Assembly: GCA_029259775.1 (NCBI GenBank)
Contig: JAJDEN010000039.1
Location: forward strand, 23,529-87,528
Length of the DNA stretch: 64,000 nt
Source of the DNA: Planctomycetota bacterium
GTDB taxonomy: Bacteria; Planctomycetota; PLA2; JAEUHO01
Direction of reading: 5' to 3'
Under the pieces are notes generated by a model. It was not told where the DNA came from, searched no databases, and saw only the letters and a list, made by a program, of their open reading frames with translations. This document shows positions 44,756 through 54,173 of this stretch, piece by piece (within the stretch, counting starts at the first letter, position 1; the number at the start of each line of letters is the position of its first letter). The position numbers and the translations under genes are program-made.

Positions 44756-46543
44756 CTACTTCTTCTCGAGGAGCTTCTTGATCTCGAGGATCACGTCGCG
44801 CACGTCCGGGTCGTTCCCGCCGCGCTGGATGAACTCCTCGTACTTCGCGAGGGCCGTCTTGAGGTCCTTGAGCTCGCGGTAGTAGACGTCTCCGAGGGCG
44901 ACGTACATGTCGAGGTCGTCGGGCTTGATCTTGCTGGCCTTCTCGAGCGCCTGGGCCGCGTCCGCCCAGCGCTTGCGCTGGGAGAGAGCCAAGCCAAGGC
45001 CGCGCCACGCGAAGAAGCTCTTCTCATCGAGCGCGATCGCTTCCTGATACCACTTCTCGGCCTGGGGGAACTTGCGCTGGAAGAACTGGTTGTCACCGAG
45101 CCAGACGACGATGTTGGCGTCCTTGGGCAGGATCTCGTGCGCCTTGAGCAGCAGCTTCTGCGCCTTGGGGAACGAGCCCTTGGCCTCGTAGTCGAACGCG
45201 CAGTTGATGATGGCGCGCAGGTTCTCCTCCTGGCCCTTCATCTTGAGGATCTGCTCGTAGATCGTGATCGCCTCGCCGTACTTGGCCTGGGCATCGAAGG
45301 TGGCACCGAGGTTGGCCTTGGCGGTCACGAAGGTGCTGTCCAGGTCGAGCGCGCGCTTGAACTGCACTTGGGCCTCGGAGACGCGGCCCTGCTTGAACAG
45401 GACGTAGCCCACCGAGTTGATGGCCGCCACGGACTCCGTGTTGATGGCAGCGACGGCGCGATACTTCTCTTCGGCTTCCTCGAACTTGAGCATGCGCTCG
45501 AGAACCCAGCCTTGGCCGTAGAGGGCGCGCCAGTTCTCGTCGTCGCGCGCAAGGACCTCCTCGTAGAGCTTCACGGCCTGCTTGTAGGAGGCCTCGGTCT
45601 CCATGCGCGCCCAGAGATCGGCGTAGGCGAGAACGACGTCGTTGTTCTCCTTGTTGATGCGGTAGGCGGACTTGAGCGTTTCGCGCGCTTCGTCCTCCTT
45701 CTCCATTCCCACAAGCGCTTCGGACTTGACGAGGAAGGCCGCGAGGTAGCTCGGACGTTGCTTGATGACGATGTCCGCGTTGCTCGCGCTCGGCTCGGCC
45801 TGGCCGGCAACCAGCTGCAGGCGGGCGAGCACGAGACGTGCGTCGAAGAACGTCGCCTTGGCCTTGACGGCCGCGTCGAGACGGGCGATCGCCGCGTCGG
45901 TCTTGCCACCGGCATGCTCCGCCTCGGCAAGCAGGATCAACACGTCGGGCCTATCGCCGACCTTGAGCGCCAGGGCCTTCGTCAGGGCCGCAATCGCGAG
46001 CTTGTACTCGCGGCGCGCGAAATGGGCGCGACCGATCTCGAGGTGGACGTCGCTGTGCTTGGCGTGCGACTTCGCGAAGGCGGCAAGTTTGGCGAGCCGG
46101 GGCTCGGGATCCTCGAGCCGCAGGCGGTGCAGCTTGAAGCAGACCTGCGAAGGGTAGTCCTCGATGAACTTGTCGTAGTCCGCGACGACTTCCGCTTTCG
46201 CATCCCCCGCCTTGAGCGACATCTCCTGGTAGCGGATGTGCGCCGGGTAGTTGAGCAGGTCGGCTTCGAGGGACTTCCAGAACAGGGTCGCGGCGTCATT
46301 CGGCCGCTGCTCCTCGCGCGCGACGCGTGCCTCCTCGAAGTCCTCCTGGGATGCCTCCGGATCGCGGTCGATGGGCTCCGCCGCCGCCTTCTTGGTGTCC
46401 TTCTTCTTGCCCGTGTCGTCGGCCCGTGCCTCCGACGGACTCCAGAGAACCGCGGGCGCTGCCAGCAGCCCCACGATGACAGGCAGCAGCAACAGCCACG
46501 TCAGCGTGGGGCGTAGCAGGGGCGAACAACCTTCGCGATGCAT
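44756..46543 (-). CDS. Exported TPR-repeat protein
   Basis: A 595-residue protein with a GGAG before its ATG. A hydrophobic signal segment (about 14-40, ending E-A-R-A-D-D) is followed by a Lys/Asp linker. From about residue 60 to the end there are a dozen or more 34-residue tetratricopeptide repeats, with the spaced W/L-G-Y-A-F-A-P pattern (for example A-W-R-G-L-G-L-A-L-S-Q-R-K-R-W). It is probably a scaffold in the periplasm. The partners cannot be told from here. Confidence 0.85.
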   Translation of the reverse strand: MHREGCSPLLRPTLTWLLLLPVIVGLLAAPAVLWSPSEARADDTGKKKDTKKAAAEPIDRDPEASQEDFEEARVAREEQRPNDAATLFWKSLEADLLNYPAHIRYQEMSLKAGDAKAEVVADYDKFIEDYPSQVCFKLHRLRLEDPEPRLAKLAAFAKSHAKHSDVHLEIGRAHFARREYKLAIAALTKALALKVGDRPDVLILLAEAEHAGGKTDAAIARLDAAVKAKATFFDARLVLARLQLVAGQAEPSASNADIVIKQRPSYLAAFLVKSEALVGMEKEDEARETLKSAYRINKENNDVVLAYADLWARMETEASYKQAVKLYEEVLARDDENWRALYGQGWVLERMLKFEEAEEKYRAVAAINTESVAAINSVGYVLFKQGRVSEAQVQFKRALDLDSTFVTAKANLGATFDAQAKYGEAITIYEQILKMKGQEENLRAIINCAFDYEAKGSFPKAQKLLLKAHEILPKDANIVVWLGDNQFFQRKFPQAEKWYQEAIALDEKSFFAWRGLGLALSQRKRWADAAQALEKASKIKPDDLDMYVALGDVYYRELKDLKTALAKYEEFIQRGGNDPDVRDVILEIKKLLEKK

Positions 46544-46622
46544 GGGAGTCTCCGTTGGAGCGCTCAGGACTCGGGAGCGAGGGCTGGGCTGGGGCAGGCG
46601 GATGGAAAAGCTGCGAGCGCGG

Positions 46623-47027
46623 CTAGCGGACGTCGTGCGTGCGCGCTTGGCTGTCGGCGGCTGTCACGCGCTTGTCGGCGAGCCAGGACTCTTGCTCCTT
46701 CTTGCGATCGAGATCCATGAGGCGCTCGCGGCGCTCCTTGATCATCTCGAGGCGAGCTTCCTGATCGCGGAGGAGTTCCCACTCCTTCGCGGTCTTGCCG
46801 TTGGTGTTGCCGCCGCCGCGACCACCACCCGTGCCACGCCCGCCGCCCATCGCGCCGCGCGCGCCGCCGCCGGTGCGACCACCGCCGCGACCGCCGCCGC
46901 GACCGCCGCCGCCTTGGCCGCCGCCACCACCGCCGCCACCGCGCGCGCCGGCCTCTTCAGCCGTCATGCCGCCGATCGCGAACACGGCGATTGCCAGGGC
47001 GAACCATCGCCTGCATCGATTCCACAT
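46623..47027 (-). CDS. Small exported Gly/Arg-rich protein
   Basis: A 134-residue protein from ATG 47027, with AAAGG about ten bases upstream. A signal peptide ends A-G-A-R-G. A pure Gly stretch and then Gly/Arg repeats (G-G-G-R-G-G-G-R) run to about residue 77. A charged helical tail rich in Glu, Arg and Lys follows. The strand with the signal peptide is taken as the coding one. It could bind nucleic acid or polysaccharide, but no motif proves it. Confidence 0.65.
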   Translation of the reverse strand: MWNRCRRWFALAIAVFAIGGMTAEEAGARGGGGGGGGQGGGGRGGGRGGGRTGGGARGAMGGGRGTGGGRGGGNTNGKTAKEWELLRDQEARLEMIKERRERLMDLDRKKEQESWLADKRVTAADSQARTHDVR

Positions 47028-47062
47028 AGTGCTGCCTTTCACCCGGCCAGCTTCAAGTGCCT

Positions 47063-48262
47063 TCACTTGAGCAGGTCGGGGTCGTCCTTCAGAGCCTTGT
47101 TGAGCTTGCGGATGGCGTCGGAGCGGCTCTTCTCCTTGGCCTTGGGACGGAATCCGTAGTCCGACCCGATCAACGCCTTGATCACGGTGATGCCCCGCGC
47201 GCGGGCCTTCTCGTCCGTGCTGTAGAGCAGGTCGATGAGGCTGCGAACGGCCTTCTTGGGGCCCGTCGAGAGGGCTTCGGTGACGGCCGCATGCACGACC
47301 TCGCCCGCCCCCGGGTCCTTGAGCACACCCACGAGGGCGCGCGTGGCCTTGGCGGAACCGCCCTTGTGGGCGTCCATCGAGGCCTGAAGCTCGGCGTCGA
47401 CCGTGCCGGCGCCGGCCTCTTCGATGGGCTTGGACGTGCGCAGCTCGACCTTCTCGCGCTTGCACCAGTCCGTCGCGAGCGTGCCGGTGATCTCGACGTT
47501 GTCGACGAGCATCCGGCCCTTCATCGCGTAGAAGCCGACATGGAAGCGCTTGAGCTTCTTGCCCTTCTCGCTGCCCTTCATCTCGTAGTCGGCGAGCTTG
47601 AAGATGAGCTTCTTGCTCACGCGACCGAAGGTCGCGGTGTACTTCTCGCCGACCTTGATCTTCTTCTTCGGCGGCTTGCGAGGACCGTAGCGGAAACCGA
47701 TGAACTCCTCGCTGTCGGTCTCACGCCACTGCGCGCCGAACTTGATGATGCTGTTCGCCCCGCCGGACTTGCCGTCGAAGGCGTGGAAGAACGTCTCGAC
47801 GAACGTGAAGGTGACGAAGTCCTCGGTCTCGGAGACGGGGCTCATGTAGCCGCCGAAGTCCTTCTCGATCTCGGGCGTGAACGTGGCCGTGACGACGACG
47901 TCACCGATCCACTCCGCCTTGTGGCGCGCGCCGCTGTTCCCGATGATCTCCATCTTGTCGTCGAACCACTTCATGCGCTGGCCCTTGCGGGGCTTGATGC
48001 GGAAGGGGACGCGATCGGTGAAGTCCTTCACCTGGTCCTTCCTGCGGAAGTCGTAGCGCAGCGTCACGGTGCTGCCTTCGAGGGCGGTGACCTTGCCGCG
48101 GAAGTACTGGTCGAGCGCCTTGCCGCCCGCCGCTTCGACGGGGGCCGGGCCGGCTGCGAGCAAGAGCAGGGCGATCAAGCTGAAGGCGAACGCCAGCCTG
48201 CGCGGTGCGGGACTGCCGCCGCGGCAAAGGGGAGCGTGGGGATTCGCAAGAGGCGCGGACAA
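47063..48262 (-). CDS. Exported protein with beta-sandwich domain and HEAT-like C-terminus
   Basis: A 399-residue protein. The start is TTG 48262, supported by AAGGAG seven bases upstream. A signal peptide (about 20-44) is followed by a beta-rich domain with F-H-V-G-F-Y-A-M-K-G-R-M-L-V-D-N-V-E-I-T near residue 255. This resembles the lectin-like (concanavalin A type) region at the C-terminus of the Ser/Thr kinase at 50319. Residues 300-380 form helical pairs of HEAT type. It is on the same strand as the Gly-rich gene, 35 bases apart. Confidence 0.6.
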   Translation of the reverse strand: MSAPLANPHAPLCRGGSPAPRRLAFAFSLIALLLLAAGPAPVEAAGGKALDQYFRGKVTALEGSTVTLRYDFRRKDQVKDFTDRVPFRIKPRKGQRMKWFDDKMEIIGNSGARHKAEWIGDVVVTATFTPEIEKDFGGYMSPVSETEDFVTFTFVETFFHAFDGKSGGANSIIKFGAQWRETDSEEFIGFRYGPRKPPKKKIKVGEKYTATFGRVSKKLIFKLADYEMKGSEKGKKLKRFHVGFYAMKGRMLVDNVEITGTLATDWCKREKVELRTSKPIEEAGAGTVDAELQASMDAHKGGSAKATRALVGVLKDPGAGEVVHAAVTEALSTGPKKAVRSLIDLLYSTDEKARARGITVIKALIGSDYGFRPKAKEKSRSDAIRKLNKALKDDPDLLK

Positions 48263-48406
48263 GGTGGGACTCCTTCCGGCGGGTATCCTCTCACCGCCTC
48301 ATGTCTCGTGACCGAGGCTGACCACCGAAGTGGTCATGGCAGAAGCGTCCCGACCGGCAGACTGGGTGCCCGATTGAACCCGATAGAACCCGAGGAATCG
48401 TGCCCC

Positions 48407-49555
48407 TTGGCTGAGCAGAGGCCCAAAGGCCCGAAACCCTGGTTACCACCGGAAAATCGCGCTCCGAGGCTGTTGATCATACGACTTTCCGCCCTAGGAG
48501 ACGTGCTCCACGCCCTCCCTGTTCTGTCTGCTCTCCGAGAGCGCTTTTCCGAAGCCAGGATCGACTGGGCTGTGGAGGACCGGGCGGCGGATCTCCTGGC
48601 GGGACGAACCGACCTCGATCGGGTCCTCGTCTTCCCCCGCCAGAGGCTGAACGCAGCCGTCCGGGGTGTGCCGAACCCGCTCGAGGCCGTCCGGGCCGCC
48701 CGCGGCTTCGTGCGCGAGATGCGCGCCGGCGACTACGACGTGGCCCTGGACCTCCAGGGCAACCTGAAGTCGGGCGCCGTCCTGCGCGCCAGCGGCGCCG
48801 AACTGCGCTTTGGGCCCGGCGGCGAGGCCGCCAAGGAGGGCAATCAACTCTTCTCCCACCGGCGTGCCGTGCCACCTCCGGGCGCGGTCCACCGGGTCGA
48901 GCGCAACCTGGCCCTGGCCTCCGCGCTCCTGGGCGAGACGCTGCCCTATGTCGCCCCAGGCTTCCCGGTGAGCCCCAAGGACTGGGAGGCGGCCGACCGT
49001 ATCCTTCAGGGGACAGGGGCCCTTCAGAAGCCGGGGGCGGACAACGACGGCTTCGTGGTCCTGCAGCCGGGGACGAGTGGATTCGGTGCGTTCAAGCGTT
49101 GGCCGCCGGAGCGTTTCGGCTCCTTGGCCCGCAGCCTGGCCCGCGATGGGCACAGGGTGCTCGTCACGTACGGGCCGGGCGAAGAGTCGCTGGCCGCCGC
49201 GGTCGGTGCATCGGCGGGCGCGGCCGTGCGGCTTCTTCAGCCGCCGTCGCTGACCGTGCTGGCTGAGGTCATTCGCCGAGCACGGCTCTTCGTAGCGGCG
49301 GATACGGGCCCCCTGCATCTTGCTGCCTTGGTCGGTACGCCGCTGGTCGGACTGTTCGGCCCGAAGGATCCGGCGGTGTATGGACCCTACGGCCTCCGCG
49401 CCGACGGAACGCCGGGCCTGCTGCCGGTGCTCACGCAAGACGACGTGGCGTGCCGTCCCTGCATGCTGCGCCGGTGCGCGGATCCGCTCTGCATGCGGAC
49501 GCTGGCGCCGGAACGGGTGTACGCCGCAGCGGTGGCGGTCATGGCGAAGCCATGA
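48407..49555 (+). CDS. Heptosyltransferase, GT9 family
   Basis: A 382-residue GT-B enzyme. It opens with L-L-I-I-R-L-S-A-L-G-D-V-L-H-A-L-P-V, the signature of WaaC-type ADP-heptose:LPS heptosyltransferases. It has the donor-site motif F-V-A-A-D-T-G-P-L-H-L-A-A-L-V-G-T-P near residue 300. A four-Cys cluster (C-R-P-C...R-R-C) lies near the end. I chose TTG 48407 after a GAGGA; the frame is open upstream but antisense to another gene, and TTG 48374 is possible. It uses the ADP-heptose made by HldE at 0.6-2.0 kb. Confidence 0.88.
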   Translation: MAEQRPKGPKPWLPPENRAPRLLIIRLSALGDVLHALPVLSALRERFSEARIDWAVEDRAADLLAGRTDLDRVLVFPRQRLNAAVRGVPNPLEAVRAARGFVREMRAGDYDVALDLQGNLKSGAVLRASGAELRFGPGGEAAKEGNQLFSHRRAVPPPGAVHRVERNLALASALLGETLPYVAPGFPVSPKDWEAADRILQGTGALQKPGADNDGFVVLQPGTSGFGAFKRWPPERFGSLARSLARDGHRVLVTYGPGEESLAAAVGASAGAAVRLLQPPSLTVLAEVIRRARLFVAADTGPLHLAALVGTPLVGLFGPKDPAVYGPYGLRADGTPGLLPVLTQDDVACRPCMLRRCADPLCMRTLAPERVYAAAVAVMAKP

Positions 49556-49587
49556 CCGCCACCGCTGCGGCCACGTCAACTCCCACC

Positions 49588-49778
49588 CCAACTCCCACGC
49601 CCCCTGGAGCACTCGCACGCGCACCTTCGCTCGCGTACACGCGTGTGCCTACACGCGTGCGCGCCCACGAGTGCGCGTACACGCGTGCGCGTGAGGCTGA
49701 GTGCACGTGAGAGGTGGTGCGAGGTCGTGCTCGTGTGTTGAGTGCGGGTGTGAGTGCGTTGGTGGGCGTGGGAGTTGG
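49588..49778. repeat. Inverted repeat flanking alternating purine-pyrimidine tracts
   Basis: Arms CCAACTCCCACGCCC (49588-49602) and its exact complement (49764-49778) enclose 161 bases. Inside lie three alternating purine-pyrimidine tracts: 49632-49648, 49650-49664 and 49671-49693. Such tracts tend to form Z-DNA. The element sits between convergent genes, the heptosyltransferase and the FHA gene, and fills most of the 240-base gap. Confidence 0.7.
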
Positions 49779-49795
49779 CGTGGGGGTGAGAGTGC

Positions 49796-50227
49796 TTAGA
49801 GCGGCAACGAACCCGGCTCCAGCTCCAGAATCACACCCTTCGGTCCCAACTGGATGCGATGCGTCTTCGCGCGGCAGTCCGTCAACATGATCTTGTCGAC
49901 CAACTTGCCATCCACCAGCGTGCCGTTGCCCGAGAGGTTCTCGACCTCGACCATGTCCGGCGCGACGTAGCTGACCTTGGCGTGCTTGCGGCTGACCGAG
50001 TTGTAGGCGAGATCGTGCGCGATCACGTTGCGACCGTTCGCGTCGCTCTTCAGGTAGCTCGGCGTGCGCCGCAGCGACCAGTCGCAGTGTCGGCTGCGTC
50101 CCACGACGATCGTCTCACCGAGGTTGATCTTCACCTGCTGGCCGCGGGCCAGCTCCCCCATGCCACGGACACACACGTAGTGCTTGGTCTCGTAGCCGCC
50201 AGCCTTCTCTCCGGGCTTCAGATCCAT
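49796..50227 (-). CDS. FHA-domain protein
   Basis: A 143-residue protein from ATG 50227 after AGGTGG. ATG 50230 is also possible. It is almost entirely one FHA domain, with the phosphothreonine-binding elements V-V-G-R-S-R-H-C-D, the S-V-S-R-K-H-A-K loop and N-L-S-G-N-G-T-L-V-D. FHA domains bind phosphothreonine made by Ser/Thr kinases, and the gene directly follows one. It is probably an output or adaptor of that kinase. Confidence 0.88.
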   Translation of the reverse strand: MDLKPGEKAGGYETKHYVCVRGMGELARGQQVKINLGETIVVGRSRHCDWSLRRTPSYLKSDANGRNVIAHDLAYNSVSRKHAKVSYVAPDMVEVENLSGNGTLVDGKLVDKIMLTDCRAKTHRIQLGPKGVILELEPGSLPL

Positions 50228-50318
50228 CATTCCACCTATGTTGCTCGACGGGAGGGGGCAGGCAAGAGGCCCATGAACAGGCCTACACCACCCCACGGTT
50301 GATTCGGACGGTTCCGCA

Positions 50319-53300
50319 TCACTTGTTGGCTTCCAGCTTGGCGCGGCGCAGCTGCTTCCAGCGCTCGCTCACCTTGCCCTCCAACACGAGATCATCGATC
50401 ACGAGGTGCGTCCACGTGAGGATCTGGATGCGGCCTGACCCCTGGCGGATCCGCCTGTTGCTGTCGCTGCTGCCGCCGCGCTGGGCCCATTTGGCCTTGG
50501 TCTTCTGGACGATCAGCTCGTCGTTCACGTAGAGCAGCATCTGGCCGCGGTCCCGCACGATGCGCACGGTGTAGGTCTTCGCCGGCTCGAAGGCGAAGAG
50601 ATCCGCCCGGTGCTTGAGCAGGTAGGCCGGGTCCTTCCAGCGCTTGAAGAAGCGGCCGGCCGAGCGCGGCGACCAGCTCCAGTTGCCGTGCGGGAACCCG
50701 CTCCCGAAGTCCTTGCCATCGTGGAACGCAATCCCGCGACCGAGGCCGTAGAAGTCGAAGTCCGGCAGCTTCTCTTCGTCGTCGACGAGCGGCGTGCCTT
50801 CGGGGAAGCGGCGGCGCCACCAGTTCGGATCGGCCGACGCGATGGCGATCTGGACCCCATCGATGTCGAAGGCCAGCAGGGAGCCGGCGCGCGGCGCGCG
50901 CAGCCGGACCTGGAGCACGATCTTCTCGTTCGGATCGAAGAACGTGCGCAGCGAGAGCGGTCGATCGCGCAGGACCCCCTTCACGCGCGGCAGGAGGTGC
51001 AGCTCACGCGAGCGCATGAGTTCGTCGGGGGTCACGGTCTTCTTCGTGGCCACCGCCCGGGCGAAGCCACGCTCGAAGTTTCGCAGCTGTCCCAGATCGT
51101 CGAAGTCGAAGAGGAAGCTGTGGCGCCCGCCGCCTAGCTCCGTAATGCCCACGCCCCCCTCGAAGAGCCTGAGAAGCTCCTGACGCTTGAGTTCATCCTG
51201 CGCTCGTGCGTACGTCTTGGCGAGATCGGCGGCGTTGATGTCGAAGACGTCCGTGTAGCGCAGCCGACCCGCTGGGTCGGCCAGTTGCTCGTAGCGCTCG
51301 GCGACCACCTTGAACTTGCCCTTGGGGCTCGCATCCGCCTGCTGAATGACGAATCGGATGGCGGCGGCCTGGTCCTCGCGATCCAACTGGAGCTCCTCGA
51401 GCTCCCGGGTGAGCTGATCGAGGAGCGTCGCCCAGCCCGCGACCTTCGCGGTCTTGAACAGCTGCGCGACGCGGCCGTACTCGCGGCCGAGCTTGCGAAG
51501 ATCCGTGCCAGGCACGTCGCGGGCGGGCGCCAGCACGGCAAACTCGACGAACGCCGACGCCGACGCCGGCAGGGTCGCGCCGCCCTGACCCGCCCAGCTG
51601 AACACGCGCTGCAGATCGAAGCCGTCGATCGGGAGGATGACCTCTTCCTTGCGGCTGCTACCGGGACGGGTGACCCGTACGGATACCGTGCGTGCCGCCA
51701 TGTCCACGGCCGTCACGCGCAGGCTCTTGTGGACGACGGCATCTGCGCCGGCTTCGGCGCGCAGGGCAACGTCCCGCAGGGTCTGCTTCTCGCGCGCGAC
51801 CTTGCTGAGGTAGGTCAGCGCGCCGTCCTGGATGGCGCGCAGGACCGTTCCCGCGATCCGCAGCTCACGCAGTTTGCCGCGCAGCGCGTCGTTCAGCGGC
51901 CCCCCGGACGCCAGCTCGGCGTCCACGCGTTTCTCGATCTTGCCCGCGTCGCCGGCGTGGACCGCCTTGAGAACAAGCTGGAGCGCTCCCTCGAAGGCGT
52001 CCTTGGCCGCCTTGCCGCGCGTCGCGATCGTCGCCTTGACCTGCTGGACGAGCGTAGGAAGCACGGCTGCGATCTCGGGGTAGTGGTTGCCACGGTCGAT
52101 CGCCACCTCGAACGCTTCCAAGCGCTCGACCCTCTCCGCGAGAGGAAGGGCAGCGAGGGAGTCAAAGAACTCGGTCCAGTAGGCTTCGACGGCGCTGTCG
52201 ATGCGCTTCTCGGCCTGCGCCAGCGCGAAGGCGCCGATGTCGCCCGGATCCAGAACGGGCGGCGCAGGGAGCGCCTTCGGCCACGCATGGAGATGCGCCT
52301 GGACGTCCCTTGCGGCCGCGGCGCGCCGTTCGCTGACATGTCGCTTGAGATCGTAGAACTCGAGCGCGCGCACGCGGCGGTCGACCTCCGCTGGAGCGAA
52401 CTCGGCCTCGAAGGCCCGAATGACCTCGGCGATCTTGCCCGCCTTCTCGGCCGCCACGTCCGCAGCAGCCCGGGCTTGGGTCAGACGCGGCGTCGTGGCC
52501 CACGGGCCGCTGAAGAGCGCGCTGTAGTCGGACCACTTCTTGGCGAACGAGGGCAACGTCGTGGACGATTGATTCAAGACCTTCTTGCGGGCCAACTCGA
52601 GAGCCTTGTCCGACGCCTGGGTGATCTCCGTGCGCAACGCGTTGTATCGATCGACGACGGGGCTGACGTGCTGCAAGGCCTCGGCCGCGCTGCGGTGCAT
52701 CTGCACGGCCCGGGCGAACTGCTGGCTGGACATCTTCTCCTTGATGCCGGCGCGCAGGCCCTCGAAGCGGAGCATCACACGCGCGGCCTCGGCGTACTCG
52801 TCCACCTTCGTCTCGAGGTTGTTGTCCGTGGCGAGAGACCCGGGGTGGCTGCTCTCGATCTGCCGGATGCGCTCGAACATCGCAGCGCTCTTCCGCTTCC
52901 ATTCCTGAAGCTCACCGAGGCTCGTGGCCTCGTTCACGGCGGGCAGCTCCCGCATGTCGATGACGAGTTGGGCAACTTCCTTCCGCTTCTCGATCTTCGT
53001 CATCTGCGTGACGTAGACGTAGGAGCCGACGCCGAGTACCAACGCCGCCGCCAAACCGACCACGATCCGGCGCCGCCAGCTCAGGAAGCGCTTGCGCAGG
53101 AGGTAGGCCTCCCAGTTGCCCTGGAAGCCGCGGGGGATGATCGACTGGCCGCCGCGGATCATGTCGATGTCCGCGATGACGTGCGCCGGCGTCGCGTAGC
53201 GCAAGCTCGCGTCCTTCAGCATCATGCGCTCGATGAGGTGGCTGACCTCCGGACTCACCTCGACGTTGCGCACGCGCGGCGGGACCGGCTGCTGGGACAT

Positions 53301-54173
53301 CACCTTCATGATGATCTCGGCCAGCGTGCTGCCCTCGAAGGGCGGGCGGCCCGTGACCATCGCGTAGAGCGAGGCGCCGAGGCTGTAGATATCGCTGCGG
53401 GTGTCGGCCTTGTCCGGGCTCTCGGCCTGCTCGGGCGACATGAACTGCGGCGTGCCGACCGTCGCGCCATGCTGCGTCAGACCCGGATCGAGGGGCCCCT
53501 TCGCGAGGCCGAGGTCCATGAGCTTGGGCGTGCCGGACTTGCTGATGAGGATGTTGCCCGGCTTCACGTCGCGGTGCACGACGCCCATGCGACGCGCCTT
53601 CTCGAGGGCGTCGGCCATCGCGCGGGTGATGCGCAGCGCCTCTTCGTCGCCCAGCGTGCCGCTCTTGGCGATGTACTCGCGCAGCGTGTCGCCTTCGACG
53701 TACTCCATGACGAGGTACGGGAAGCCGTTCGACTCGCCGGCGTCGAACGCGCGCACGATGTTGGGATGGTCGAGGTCGGCAAGCAGCTGCGCCTCGCGCT
53801 TGAGCCGCTCGATCTGCGTCTTGTCGGCGACCAGGTCGCGGCGCAGGATCTTGATGGCGACCACACGGTGCAGGCCCTTGTGGATGGCCTTGTAGACCGT
53901 GCCCATGGCGCCACGCCCGATCTTCTGCACGAGGCGATAGCCCTCGATCTGGCTGCGTGCCCCCTCGGGCTCGATGATCCCGTACACCCGACGGGCCTGC
54001 TCGTCGGCGAGCCAGCCGCGCTTGACGAGGATCACCGCGAGGCGCTCGTCGATCTTGAGGTCCTCGCTCATGCGCGTCTGCAGCAAGAAGCCCTCTTCGA
54101 CCTGCTCCTCGGACACGTAGCCGAGGTTCTGCGCCTCTTGGGCGAACAGGAAGTCTTCGTTGCGGGCCGTCAT
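50319..54173 (-). CDS. Transmembrane Ser/Thr protein kinase with large extracytoplasmic region
   Basis: A 1284-residue protein. Residues 1-70 are a small helical domain with S-E-E-Q-V-E-E-G-F. The kinase domain (about 78-335) has the Gly loop G-R-G-A-M-G-T-V-Y, Lys108, catalytic loop H-R-D-V-K-P-G-N (200-207), D-L-G at 220-222 and the G-T-P-Q-F-M-S-P-E-Q activation end. One membrane helix (about 369-389) follows. The outer part, 890 residues, is mostly helical and charged, then ends in a lectin-like beta-sandwich (about 1050-1270). Its start overlaps the HEAT-type gene by four bases. It likely senses an envelope signal. Confidence 0.92.
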   Translation of the reverse strand: MTARNEDFLFAQEAQNLGYVSEEQVEEGFLLQTRMSEDLKIDERLAVILVKRGWLADEQARRVYGIIEPEGARSQIEGYRLVQKIGRGAMGTVYKAIHKGLHRVVAIKILRRDLVADKTQIERLKREAQLLADLDHPNIVRAFDAGESNGFPYLVMEYVEGDTLREYIAKSGTLGDEEALRITRAMADALEKARRMGVVHRDVKPGNILISKSGTPKLMDLGLAKGPLDPGLTQHGATVGTPQFMSPEQAESPDKADTRSDIYSLGASLYAMVTGRPPFEGSTLAEIIMKVMSQQPVPPRVRNVEVSPEVSHLIERMMLKDASLRYATPAHVIADIDMIRGGQSIIPRGFQGNWEAYLLRKRFLSWRRRIVVGLAAALVLGVGSYVYVTQMTKIEKRKEVAQLVIDMRELPAVNEATSLGELQEWKRKSAAMFERIRQIESSHPGSLATDNNLETKVDEYAEAARVMLRFEGLRAGIKEKMSSQQFARAVQMHRSAAEALQHVSPVVDRYNALRTEITQASDKALELARKKVLNQSSTTLPSFAKKWSDYSALFSGPWATTPRLTQARAAADVAAEKAGKIAEVIRAFEAEFAPAEVDRRVRALEFYDLKRHVSERRAAAARDVQAHLHAWPKALPAPPVLDPGDIGAFALAQAEKRIDSAVEAYWTEFFDSLAALPLAERVERLEAFEVAIDRGNHYPEIAAVLPTLVQQVKATIATRGKAAKDAFEGALQLVLKAVHAGDAGKIEKRVDAELASGGPLNDALRGKLRELRIAGTVLRAIQDGALTYLSKVAREKQTLRDVALRAEAGADAVVHKSLRVTAVDMAARTVSVRVTRPGSSRKEEVILPIDGFDLQRVFSWAGQGGATLPASASAFVEFAVLAPARDVPGTDLRKLGREYGRVAQLFKTAKVAGWATLLDQLTRELEELQLDREDQAAAIRFVIQQADASPKGKFKVVAERYEQLADPAGRLRYTDVFDINAADLAKTYARAQDELKRQELLRLFEGGVGITELGGGRHSFLFDFDDLGQLRNFERGFARAVATKKTVTPDELMRSRELHLLPRVKGVLRDRPLSLRTFFDPNEKIVLQVRLRAPRAGSLLAFDIDGVQIAIASADPNWWRRRFPEGTPLVDDEEKLPDFDFYGLGRGIAFHDGKDFGSGFPHGNWSWSPRSAGRFFKRWKDPAYLLKHRADLFAFEPAKTYTVRIVRDRGQMLLYVNDELIVQKTKAKWAQRGGSSDSNRRIRQGSGRIQILTWTHLVIDDLVLEGKVSERWKQLRRAKLEANK

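Noticed and set aside
43757..46516. Long plus-strand open frame opposite the LPS kinase and the TPR protein
   Set aside because: It runs across two clear genes on the other strand and shows no start signal or domain.
47057..48406. 450-codon upstream extension of the heptosyltransferase
   Set aside because: This part is antisense to an exported protein with a signal peptide and a strong AAGGAG. Heptosyltransferases begin near the L-L-I-I-R-L-S motif, so I trimmed the gene to TTG 48407.
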